Assembly: GCF_003002055.1 (NCBI RefSeq)
Contig: NZ_PVZF01000004.1
Coordinates: 62,001 to 126,000 of the forward strand
Reading direction: 5' to 3'
DNA: 64,000 nt
Origin: Kineococcus rhizosphaerae
GTDB taxonomy: Bacteria > Actinomycetota > Actinomycetes > Actinomycetales > Kineococcaceae
Position numbers and translations under genes: made by a program. The notes under the pieces are model-generated. The model saw nothing but the letters and a program-made list of their open reading frames with translations, was not told the origin of the DNA and did no database searches. Below, in pieces: positions 56,879-64,000 of this stretch. Position 1 is the first letter of the stretch, and each line of letters opens with the position of its first letter.

Positions 56879-57688
56879 GTGCGCCGTGTGAGGGGATCGA
56901 CACGCTTCGGAGCCGTCTTCGTCCTCCTGCTCGGCTGCGTCGCCGCCGCCGTCCCCGCGGACCCCACCTCCCCGCGCGCCGCCGCCGGACCCCCCGGCGT
57001 CCCCGGCGCGGCCACCGCGCAGGGCGTGGCCACGGCGAAGGTCGTGGCCCTCGGCGACTCCGTGCCCAGCGGCGCCCACTGCGACTGCGACCCCTACCCC
57101 GCCCTCGTCGCGCAGGCGCTCGGCCCGGCCTGGTCCCTCGACCAGCTCGCCGAGGACGGGGCGACCTCCACCGACACCGCGCAGACCGCGCAGGACAGCC
57201 TGGCGACCATCGGCGGCGGCGACCTCGTCCTGCTCGAGACCGGGGCCAACGACCTCGCGCCGTTCGTCGACGCCGACCCGCTGCCCACGCCCGCCCAGGT
57301 CGACACCGCGGTCGACGACGCCGTGGACCGGGTGACCGCGACGCTGGACCGGCTCGGCCCCACGGGCGCCCGCGTCGTCGTCCTGGACTACTGGGCCGTC
57401 GGGCTCGACGGGGACGTGGCCGCCCGGACCTACACGGGCCCGCAGGAGCAGGTGCAGGACGAGCTGACGGACGCGTTCGACGACCGCCTCGCGGCCGTCG
57501 TCGGGCCGCGCGCCACCGTCGTGGGCCTGCGGCCCGTCTTCCACGGCCCCGACGGCGCGCAGGACCCGACGGCCCTGCTGGCCGACGACGGCGACCACCC
57601 CGACACCGCCGGCCACGAGGCCATCGCCGCCGCCGTGCTGGCCGCCCTGCACCGGGAGAACGCCACAGGTTCACCGAACATCCCCTGA
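56879..57688 (+). CDS. Secreted SGNH/GDSL-family hydrolase
   Basis: 269 residues from GTG 56879 (VRRVRGSTRFGAVFVLLLGC). A signal peptide of about 25-30 residues is followed by a short Pro/Ala region. Block I is VVALGDSVPSGAHCDCDPYP with the catalytic Ser, block III ETGANDLAPF with Asn, and block V DDGDHPDTAGHEAIA with Asp and His. Extracellular ester hydrolase. Substrate unknown. It is divergent from the riboswitch-controlled operon, with which it shares a 180-base gap. Confidence 0.88.
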   Translation: MRRVRGSTRFGAVFVLLLGCVAAAVPADPTSPRAAAGPPGVPGAATAQGVATAKVVALGDSVPSGAHCDCDPYPALVAQALGPAWSLDQLAEDGATSTDTAQTAQDSLATIGGGDLVLLETGANDLAPFVDADPLPTPAQVDTAVDDAVDRVTATLDRLGPTGARVVVLDYWAVGLDGDVAARTYTGPQEQVQDELTDAFDDRLAAVVGPRATVVGLRPVFHGPDGAQDPTALLADDGDHPDTAGHEAIAAAVLAALHRENATGSPNIP

Positions 57689-57771
57689 GAACGACCGCCG
57701 GTGCGCCCGCCCGGATCGATGATCGGTGCAGGCACGCACTCGTGCCCGCGTCCGGCTCGGGGGGAGTCGCA

Positions 57772-58884
57772 GTGAGCCTGTCCAGCACGACCACTCAGGG
57801 GGTGGCCATCGGCGTCGCCGCCCTGGCCCTGGTGGCGGTCATCGTCTTCTGGCGCGGCCTCGCGCGCCGCGGCGTCCTGGGCCTGCTGGCCCGCACGGCG
57901 TCCCTGGTCGGCGTCAACGCGACCGTCCTGGTCGCGGTCTTCCTCGTCGTCAACAGCCAGTTCGGCCTGTACTCGTCCTGGTCGGACCTGCTGGGCCTCG
58001 AGCACGCGACGACCACGACCACGACCACCGCCGCCGGCGGGACGACGCAGGGCTCGACCCCCGTCGACGACGTCCACCCCCGGCCCCTGGACGGCTACGA
58101 CGGCCGCGTGGTCAGCGTCGACGTCCCCGGCCCGGCGTCCGGGACCACCGGCCAGGTCCTCGTCGTGCTGCCGAAGGACTACGGGAAGGTGAAGGCGCCC
58201 GCGGGCGGCTACCCCGTCCTGGAGGCCTTCCACGGCTGGCCCGGCACCCCCCAGCAGTGGCTGGACGCGATGAAGGTCCTGCCAGCCCTCGACGGGGCCG
58301 TGGCCGACCACCAGCTCGCCGAGTCGATCGTCGTCGTCCCCGACCTGGAGATCCCCGCGGGCCGCGACACCGAGTGCGTCGACGGCCCGGCGGGCGAACC
58401 GCAGCTGGAGACGTGGCTGGCGCGGGACGTGCCCGCCTACGTCGAGAGCCACTGGACGACCAGCCGGAACGCGGACGGCTGGGCGAGCATCGGCCTGTCG
58501 ATGGGGGGCTGGTGCGCCAACGAGGTGACGATGCTGCACCCGCAGCAGTTCGGTGCCGCGATCACCTTCGGCGGCTACGCCCGGCTGAACCTCGGCTCCT
58601 GGCGCCCCTTCGCCGCGGGCAGCCCGCAGGCCAAGCGGTACGACCTCGTCGCCCTGGCGAAGACCGACCCGCCCGCGGTGAAGCTGTGGGCGCTGGCCTC
58701 CAAGAGCGACGGCCTGGCCTGGCCCTCGACCTCGGCCCTGGCCGACGCCGCCCACGGCCCGCTGCAGGTCACGCTCGTGACCCAGCAGCAGGGCGGTCAC
58801 CGCACGAGCATCTGGGCCGGGTTCGTGCCCCAGGCGCTGCAGTGGCTCGGGGCGAACGAGGAGGGGTTCGCCCCGACCGCCTGA
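57772..58884 (+). CDS. Membrane-anchored esterase (antigen 85/EstA-like alpha/beta hydrolase)
   Basis: 370 residues from GTG 57772 with GGGGGAG upstream. Two hydrophobic helices (about 9-27 and 46-61) anchor the protein, then a threonine run (80-86) and linker lead to an outward-facing hydrolase domain. Nucleophile Ser243 is in SIGLSMGGWCAN; the AFHGWPGTPQQW motif is the oxyanion region; QQGGHRTSIW carries the probable catalytic histidine. Resembles the esterase D/antigen 85 group. Substrate unknown. Confidence 0.85.
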   Translation: MSLSSTTTQGVAIGVAALALVAVIVFWRGLARRGVLGLLARTASLVGVNATVLVAVFLVVNSQFGLYSSWSDLLGLEHATTTTTTTAAGGTTQGSTPVDDVHPRPLDGYDGRVVSVDVPGPASGTTGQVLVVLPKDYGKVKAPAGGYPVLEAFHGWPGTPQQWLDAMKVLPALDGAVADHQLAESIVVVPDLEIPAGRDTECVDGPAGEPQLETWLARDVPAYVESHWTTSRNADGWASIGLSMGGWCANEVTMLHPQQFGAAITFGGYARLNLGSWRPFAAGSPQAKRYDLVALAKTDPPAVKLWALASKSDGLAWPSTSALADAAHGPLQVTLVTQQQGGHRTSIWAGFVPQALQWLGANEEGFAPTA

Positions 58885-58892
58885 TCAGGGGA

Positions 58893-58936
58893 TGGTCGGA
58901 GGGTGGTCAGAGGTTGGTCGGGGGGTGGTCAGCCGC
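58893..58936. repeat. Short 11-bp tandem repeat
   Basis: TGGTC recurs at 58893, 58904, 58915 and 58926, an 11-base unit such as TGGTCGGAGGG repeated about four times with small changes. It fills the 44-base gap between the convergent esterase and etfA genes and includes the etfA stop codon. Confidence 0.75.
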
Positions 58937-59900
58937 GGCGGGCGCGCAGGGCCGCGGTGAGCGCGGGCAGGACCTCGGTGAGGTCGCCCACGACCCCGTA
59001 GTCGGCGAACTCGAAGATCGGCGCGTCCGGGTCGTTGTTGATCGCGACGATCGTCTGCGCGGCGGCCATCCCACCCTTGTGGTGCACGGCCCCGGACACC
59101 CCGGCCCCCACGTACAGCCGCGGCGAGATCGTCACACCGGTCTGCCCGACCTGCGCCTCGTGCCCGATCCAGCCCTCGTCGGTCGCGACGCGGGTCGCGC
59201 CCACGGCCGCCCCGAGGACGTCGGCGAGCTCCTCGACCCCGGAGAAGTCGCCCTCGACCCCGCGGCCGCCGACGACGACGACCTCCGCCTCGGCCAGCGC
59301 GGGCCGCTCGCTGCGCGGGCGCGGCTCGCGGGAGACGACGCTCACGGCGCGCGCGGCGGCCGAGGCCTGCACGGCGTGCTCGACGAGCCGCGTCTCGGCC
59401 GGCACCGCCAGCGGGGCCGCCTGCACGGCGTGCGGGGCGAGCGCGACCACCGCCAGGGAGGACGCCGCGGCGCAGGCGGTGTCCCACGTCCCGGCCAGGA
59501 CGGTCTTGCGGGCCGTCCAGTGCCCGTCGGCGAGCTCCACGCCCGAGGCGCCCGTGACGACCCCGGCGCCGGTCCGCACCGCCAGCCGCGCGGCGACCTC
59601 CTTGCCCTCGAAGGTCGAGGCAACCAGCAGCAGCGACACGTCGCCCAGGGCGGTCAGGACCGTCTGCAGCCCGTCGACGACCGAGGTCGTCAGGTGCTCG
59701 TCGGCGCCCTCGACCCGGACGACGTGCAGCGCGTCCGCGCCGTGGGCGGCCACCACCTCGGCCTGCGGGTCCGCGCCGGTCCAGACGGCGTGCACCGGCA
59801 GACCGGTGGTCGAGGCCAGCTGGCGGGCCAAGGTGAGCAGCTCCAGCGAGGTGCTGCGGACGTGGCCGTCGGTGTGGTCGACGAGGACGGCGATGCTCAC
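58929..59900 (-). CDS. etfA: Electron transfer flavoprotein subunit alpha
   Basis: FAD-binding subunit of ETF, an electron carrier between acyl-CoA dehydrogenases and the membrane. From GTG 59900 (VSIAVLVDHTDGHVRST), 323 residues. The FAD domain has GQTGVTISPRLYVGAGVSGA, VHHKGGM and AINNDPDAPIFEFADYGVVG. The start overlaps the etfB stop. Confidence 0.95.
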   Translation of the reverse strand: MSIAVLVDHTDGHVRSTSLELLTLARQLASTTGLPVHAVWTGADPQAEVVAAHGADALHVVRVEGADEHLTTSVVDGLQTVLTALGDVSLLLVASTFEGKEVAARLAVRTGAGVVTGASGVELADGHWTARKTVLAGTWDTACAAASSLAVVALAPHAVQAAPLAVPAETRLVEHAVQASAAARAVSVVSREPRPRSERPALAEAEVVVVGGRGVEGDFSGVEELADVLGAAVGATRVATDEGWIGHEAQVGQTGVTISPRLYVGAGVSGAVHHKGGMAAAQTIVAINNDPDAPIFEFADYGVVGDLTEVLPALTAALRARRG

Positions 59901-60712
59901 GCGAAACCCTTCTCGGACAGGTAGTCCACCAGCGCGGGGACGGTCTCGGCGTCCCCGGTGACGAGCACGCGGTCGGAGCGCTCGGGACGTTCGGCGGCCT
60001 GCGCGACCCACGTCGCGGACCCGGCGGAGCCCACGGTCGCCGGGTCCACGCCGAGGTCGGCCAGCGACCAGGTCGCGACCGGCTTCTTGCGCGCGGCCAC
60101 GATCCCCTTGAAGTTCGGGAAGCGGGCGCGGAAGGCCTGGTCGGTCACCGACAGCACCGCCGGGGCGGGCGCGGTGAGCACCTCGACGTCGGTGGAGGTC
60201 TCCCGGCGCACCGTGACGAGCCCGTCGGTGACCTCGATGCGGTCGGCCAGCGTGAGCTGGGGCCAGCCCAGGACCTCGGCCAGCGCGGCCGGGACCAGCG
60301 ACGTCAGCCCGTCCAGGGCCGCCATGCCCGCGACGACGAGGTCGACGGGCTGCTCGGCGTGCAGCTTCGCCACCGCGGCCGCCAGCACGCGGGCCGTGGC
60401 GATCGCGTCGGAGCCCGCGAGGGCCTCGTCGCTGACGTGGACGGCGGTGGACGCGCCCATCGCCAGCCCGCGGCGCAGGGCCTCCACGGCCGGGGCCGGG
60501 CCGACGGTCAGGACCGTCACGTCGTGGCCCTCCCCCCCGTCGTCCTTCCCGAACCCGGCGGCCTCGGCGGTGCGCAGCCCGGCCTCGAGGGCGTCCTCGT
60601 CCAGCTCGTTGAGGGTGTCGTCGTCCCCGCCGCGGACGAGCCGGCCATCCTCCCCCAGGGACCGGGCCGACTGCAGGTCGGGGACGTGCTTGACGCAGAC
60701 GACGACGCGCAC
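59897..60712 (-). CDS. etfB: Electron transfer flavoprotein subunit beta
   Basis: 271 residues: [50 protein letters not shown] and the C-terminal TVRRETSTDVEVLTAPAPAV. AMP-binding partner of EtfA, overlapping it by four bases, and one base past the fprA-type gene. Confidence 0.95.
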   Translation of the reverse strand: MRVVVCVKHVPDLQSARSLGEDGRLVRGGDDDTLNELDEDALEAGLRTAEAAGFGKDDGGEGHDVTVLTVGPAPAVEALRRGLAMGASTAVHVSDEALAGSDAIATARVLAAAVAKLHAEQPVDLVVAGMAALDGLTSLVPAALAEVLGWPQLTLADRIEVTDGLVTVRRETSTDVEVLTAPAPAVLSVTDQAFRARFPNFKGIVAARKKPVATWSLADLGVDPATVGSAGSATWVAQAAERPERSDRVLVTGDAETVPALVDYLSEKGFA

Positions 60713-60713
60713 G

Positions 60714-62135
60714 TCAGCCGACCCTGCGGGAGGCCTTGATCATGTCCTCGCGGGACACGACCTTGACGCGCTCGCGGCCGTGGGGCTCGCCCAGGGCCCG
60801 CTCGAACGCGTCGAGGACCTCCCAGTCGGTCCAGGTCAGGACGTCGACGCCCTTGTCCCGCAGGAAGTCCAGGATCGCCTGCGGGTCCGGCTCGCTCGCG
60901 CGGGAGAACCGCGCGGCGTCGGCCACGAGGTGCTTGACGGTCTCGGAGGCGTCGGACTTGGTGTGCCCGATGAGCCCGACGGGACCGCGCTTGATCCAGC
61001 CCGTCACGTAGACGCCGTCCACCGGCTCGCCCTCGGGGGACACGACGCGGCCCTCGTGGTTGGAGATGACGCCCGCGAGCTCGTCGAACGGCAGGCCCGG
61101 CAGCGGGGAGCCGAAGTACCCGACCGCGCGGTAGACGGCCTGCACGTCCCAGTCGTGCAGGTCGCCGGTGCCCTCGACGGTGCCGTCGCCCACCAGGCGG
61201 GTGCGTTCGGTCCGCAGGCCCGTGACGTGGCCGTCGGCGCCGGTGACGATCTCGGCGGGGGCGTGCAGGAAGTGCAGGTGGATGCGGCGCGAGGCCGTCG
61301 ACTCCCCCTCCTTCAGCGTCCAGTCCGTCAGCGTCTTGACGACCTGGCGGGTCTGGTTGGACTTCGCGATGGCCGCCTCGGAGCCCTCGTCGAACTCGAA
61401 GTCCTCCGGGTCGACGATGACGTCGACGTCGGGGACGTGACCGAGCTCACGCAGCTCCAGCGGCGAGAACTTCACCTGCGCGGGACCGCGACGGGCGAAG
61501 ACGTGCACGTCGGTGACCTTCGAGGCCTTCAGGCCCTCGTACACGTTGGCCGGGATCTCGGTGGGGAGCAGGTCGTCGGCGTGCTTGGCCAGCACGCGCG
61601 CCACGTCGAGGGCGACGTTGCCGGCCCCGAGGACCGCGACGGAGGCGGCGTCCAGCGGCCACTCGCGCGGGTAGTCGGGGTGGCCGTCGTACCAGGAGAC
61701 GAAGTCGGCCGCGCCGAAGCTCTCGGGGGCGTCGACCCCGGGGATCGTCAGCGGGGCGTCCTTGATCGCGCCGGTGGAGAAGACGACGGCGTCGTAGTGG
61801 CGCCGCAGGTCCTCCAGGGTGACGTCGGTGCCGAAGTCGACGTTCGTCAGCAGCCGGATGTCGCCGCGCCCCAGCACCTTCTGCAGGGCCACGATGATCT
61901 GCTTGATGCGCGGGTGGTCGGGCGCGACGCCGTAGCGCACGAGCCCGAACGGCGCGGGCAGGCGCTCGAACAGGTCGATGCCGACGCCGTCGAAGCCCGT
62001 GGCCGACAGGTCGGCCTTGGAGAGGATGTCCGAGGCGTAGATCCCGGCCGGTCCGGCTCCCACGACGGCGACGCGCAGCGGACGGTTCGAATCGGTCACA
62101 GCTCTCGGTGTCCCTGTCTCTCGAGGAGGATTCAT
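60714..62135 (-). CDS. fprA: Ferredoxin/adrenodoxin-type NADP reductase (FprA-like)
   Basis: 473 residues. FAD motif VAVVGAGPAGIYASDIL at about 23-36, active-site region FGLVRYGVAPDHPR, and NADP motif VAVLGAGNVALDVARVL. ESTASRRIHLHF and VYVTGWIKRGPVGLIGHTKS are typical of the adrenodoxin-reductase family (FprA). It supplies electrons to ferredoxins. The ATG at 62135 or a GTG at 62099 (VTDSNRPLRVAVV) could be the start; a TAGGCT -10-like box nine bases before the ATG would make a leaderless mRNA. Next to etfBA. Confidence 0.92.
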   Translation of the reverse strand: MNPPRETGTPRAVTDSNRPLRVAVVGAGPAGIYASDILSKADLSATGFDGVGIDLFERLPAPFGLVRYGVAPDHPRIKQIIVALQKVLGRGDIRLLTNVDFGTDVTLEDLRRHYDAVVFSTGAIKDAPLTIPGVDAPESFGAADFVSWYDGHPDYPREWPLDAASVAVLGAGNVALDVARVLAKHADDLLPTEIPANVYEGLKASKVTDVHVFARRGPAQVKFSPLELRELGHVPDVDVIVDPEDFEFDEGSEAAIAKSNQTRQVVKTLTDWTLKEGESTASRRIHLHFLHAPAEIVTGADGHVTGLRTERTRLVGDGTVEGTGDLHDWDVQAVYRAVGYFGSPLPGLPFDELAGVISNHEGRVVSPEGEPVDGVYVTGWIKRGPVGLIGHTKSDASETVKHLVADAARFSRASEPDPQAILDFLRDKGVDVLTWTDWEVLDAFERALGEPHGRERVKVVSREDMIKASRRVG

Positions 62136-62138
62136 CCG

Positions 62139-62151
62139 TAGGCAAGCCTAA
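62139..62151 (-). promoter_or_regulatory. DtxR/IdeR-like palindrome upstream of fprA
   Basis: TTAGGCTTGCCTA on the minus strand; TAGGC and GCCTA form an inverted repeat around TT, close to the core of iron boxes (TTAGGTTAGCCTAA). It overlaps the possible -10 of fprA. Only a partial match, so tentative. Confidence 0.4.
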
Positions 62152-62189
62152 ACGCCGGGCGCCACCACCACGAACGCGACGATGACCCC

Positions 62190-63161
62190 GTGACCCCCGT
62201 GGACCAACCCCCCGCCGGCCCTGCACGAACCGTCCACACCCGCAGCGGGGTCCTCGCCGGGGCGGCCGCCTACGGGCTGTGGGGGCTGTTCCCCTTCTAC
62301 TTCCACGCCCTGCGCTCGGCCGGCGCCCTGGAGATCCTCGCCTGGCGCGTCGTGTTCTCCCTCGCGCTGTCCGCGGTCCTCGTCACGGCGCTGCGCCGCT
62401 GGGGGCGCGTCGCCGCCGTCGCGCGCTCGCGCGAGCAGCGCACCCTGCTCGCGGCGGCCGCCGTCGCCGTGGCCGTCAACTGGGGCGTCTACGGCCTGGC
62501 CGTGGTGGACGGGCACGTCCTGGAGGCCGCGCTGGGGTACTTCGTCAACCCGCTGCTGACCGTCCTGCTCGGGGTCCTCGTCCTGCGCGAACGGCTGCGG
62601 CCCGGGCAGTGGGCCGCGGTCGGCGTCGGGCTCGCGGCCGTCGTCGTCATCACCGTCGACCTGGGCCGGCTGCCGTGGATGGCGCTGACCGTGGCGGTCT
62701 CCTTCGCCGCCTACGGGCTGCTGAAGAACCAGCTCGGCCGCCGCGGCGGCGGGGTGGACCCGCTGACCGGGCTGACGGTGGAGACCACCGTCCTCGTCGT
62801 GCCCGCCGTCGTGGCCCTGCTCGTGCTGGGGCCGCGGGTGACGTTCGCCACCGAGGGGCCGCTGCACGCGGGCCTGCTCGTGCTGGCCGGCCCCACGACG
62901 CTGGTGCCGCTGGTCCTGTTCGCCACCGCCGCCTCCCGGGTGCCGCTGACCGTCATCGGGATGCTGCAGTACGTCACCCCCGTCCTGCAGTTCGTGGCGG
63001 CGCTGCTGCTCGGGGAGACCATGCCGGCCTCGCGCTGGATCGGCTTCGGGCTCGTCTGGCTGGCCCTGGCCGTGCTCACCGTCGACGTGGTGCGCCACCA
63101 GCGGCTGGGAGCGCGCCGGGAGTCCGCCGGGAGCACACCCGTCACGGTGCACGAGCGGTGA
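62190..63161 (+). CDS. rarD: EamA-family transporter RarD
   Basis: 323 residues with about ten hydrophobic segments. GAAAYGLWGLFPFYFHALR, ILAWRVVFSL, NWGVYGLAVVDGHVLEAALG and GYFVNPLLTVLLGVLVLRER are RarD signatures. Membrane carrier of unknown substrate. Start GTG; divergent from fprA. Confidence 0.92.
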   Translation: MTPVDQPPAGPARTVHTRSGVLAGAAAYGLWGLFPFYFHALRSAGALEILAWRVVFSLALSAVLVTALRRWGRVAAVARSREQRTLLAAAAVAVAVNWGVYGLAVVDGHVLEAALGYFVNPLLTVLLGVLVLRERLRPGQWAAVGVGLAAVVVITVDLGRLPWMALTVAVSFAAYGLLKNQLGRRGGGVDPLTGLTVETTVLVVPAVVALLVLGPRVTFATEGPLHAGLLVLAGPTTLVPLVLFATAASRVPLTVIGMLQYVTPVLQFVAALLLGETMPASRWIGFGLVWLALAVLTVDVVRHQRLGARRESAGSTPVTVHER

Positions 63162-63183
63162 TCCACCCGGCAGACTGCTGAGA

Positions 63184-64000
63184 GTGCTGCCCCCGCTCCT
63201 GGCCCGGCGCGCCCGACGGGCCCGCACCCGCCGCCTCGGCGCCGTCTTCGTCGTCGTCCTCGCGGTCGTCGGTGTCCTGTCCGCGGTGACCCCGCCGTTC
63301 CGGGAGCGCTTCGGCCCCCTCCTGGAGGTCCTGCCCCTCGGGGTCCCGCTGCTGACCAAGACGGTCCTGGTCCCCGTCTCCATCGCGCTGCTGCTGCTGG
63401 CCCGCGGGCTGCGGCAGGGGCAGCGGCTGGCGTGGGTCGTCACGCTCGTCCTGCTCGCCACCTCCGCCGTCCTGCACCTGCTGAAGGGCATCGACGTCGA
63501 GGAGGCCGTCCTCGACGTCGTCCTGCTCGTGTGGCTGTCCGCCAACGCCCGCTCGTTCCCCGTGCTGCCCAGCGCCGCCCGCACCCGGCGCGCGGCGCGC
63601 GTCCTGACCATCGGCGCCGTCCTCACCCTCGCCGTCAGCGCCGCCCTCGTCGTCGCCGTCGGGGAGGAGCGCCACCCGCGCGAGACGACCGCCGCCGTCG
63701 TCGAACGGCTCGTCGGGGACAGCAGCCGCCCGCTGCCGGTGCTGCGCGGGGACGAGAGCCACGTCTTCCTGCCGCTGCTCAACCCCTCGCTGCTGGCCCT
63801 GGGCATCACCCTCGTGGTGGTCCTGGGCTGGGTGCTGTTCAGCCCGCACCGCCCCGAGACCCTCAGCCCCGAGCAGCGGCTGGCCGAACGCGAACGCGCC
63901 CGCGCCGTCGTCCTGGCCCACGGCGGCGACACCCTCGACTACTTCGCGCTGCGCGACGACAAGGACTTCTTCTTCGTCACCTTCCCCGAGGGCGAGGGGG
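63184..64000 (+). CDS. MprF/LysX-like phosphatidylglycerol lysyltransferase family protein, cut by window end
   Basis: Open from GTG 63184 to the edge (272 residues). An N-terminal membrane region with several helices (for example LLTKTVLVPVSIALLLLARG, TLVLLATSAVLHLLKG and LLVVVLGW-like TLVVVLGWVLF) is followed by the start of the DUF2156 catalytic domain, with GGDTLDYFALRDDKDFFF, its usual opening sequence. Full-length members attach lysine to phosphatidylglycerol and lower surface charge. It may be co-transcribed with rarD, 22 bases upstream. Confidence 0.8.
   Translation, partial: MLPPLLARRARRARTRRLGAVFVVVLAVVGVLSAVTPPFRERFGPLLEVLPLGVPLLTKTVLVPVSIALLLLARGLRQGQRLAWVVTLVLLATSAVLHLLKGIDVEEAVLDVVLLVWLSANARSFPVLPSAARTRRAARVLTIGAVLTLAVSAALVVAVGEERHPRETTAAVVERLVGDSSRPLPVLRGDESHVFLPLLNPSLLALGITLVVVLGWVLFSPHRPETLSPEQRLAERERARAVVLAHGGDTLDYFALRDDKDFFFVTFPEGEG

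Overview
This 64 kb window is a piece of a high-GC actinobacterial chromosome. Gene order and protein sequences fit a Kineosporiales/Kineococcus-like actinomycete; that is an inference from protein character, since no search was run. Evidence for the group: GTG (and some TTG) start codons throughout, RpoB, RpoC and NusG with actinobacterial N-termini, zinc-binding S14, and the actinobacterial neighbourhoods rpmG-hadA-hadB-murB and tRNA-Trp-secE-nusG. No phage, IS element, CRISPR array or integrated island was seen.

Region 1 (about 1-39,994, all minus strand, so read right to left) is one giant information-processing block: tRNA-Trp, secE, nusG, rplK, rplA, rplJ, rplL, rpoB, rpoC, rpsL, rpsG, fusA, tuf, then the S10/spc/alpha clusters (rpsJ to rplO, secY, adk, map, infA, rpmJ, rpsM, rpsK, rpoA, rplQ, truA), then a sixA-like phosphatase, an ABC-F ATPase, rplM, rpsI, glmM and a truncated double-GNAT acetyltransferase. 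Strong GC-rich hairpins split it into transcription units (after nusG, rplA, rplL, rpoB, rpoC, fusA, tuf, rplO, truA and rpsI). Several promoters are readable by eye. An L10 leader precedes rplJ, and a near-identical leader element precedes both rpsJ and rpsL.

Region 2 (about 40,000-49,000) holds a PLP aminotransferase, a NarL-type two-component system, an adenosine-deaminase-family enzyme, a seven-helix membrane protein with a GntR/YtrA-type repressor and an obvious upstream palindrome, and, on the minus strand, rpmG, hadA, hadB, an MFS transporter and murB. Region 3 (49,150-49,570) has tRNA-Tyr, tRNA-Thr and tRNA-Met.

Region 4 (49,600-64,000) is ordinary accessory chromosome: YajQ, a lipoprotein esterase, HtpX, a LysE exporter, a SpoIIE-type phosphatase, a flavin monooxygenase plus MFS transporter preceded by what I read as a SAM (S-box) riboswitch, an SGNH hydrolase, a membrane-anchored esterase, etfBA, a ferredoxin-NADP reductase, RarD, and the start of an MprF/LysX-like protein cut by the window end. 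The riboswitch-controlled monooxygenase/transporter pair is the most interesting candidate for a little-described pathway, probably organosulfur uptake and breakdown. Other observations worth checking are a CTG start for truA, the duplicated rpsJ/rpsL leader element, a near-duplicate promoter for rplM and rpsL, and the palindromic operator of the GntR operon.
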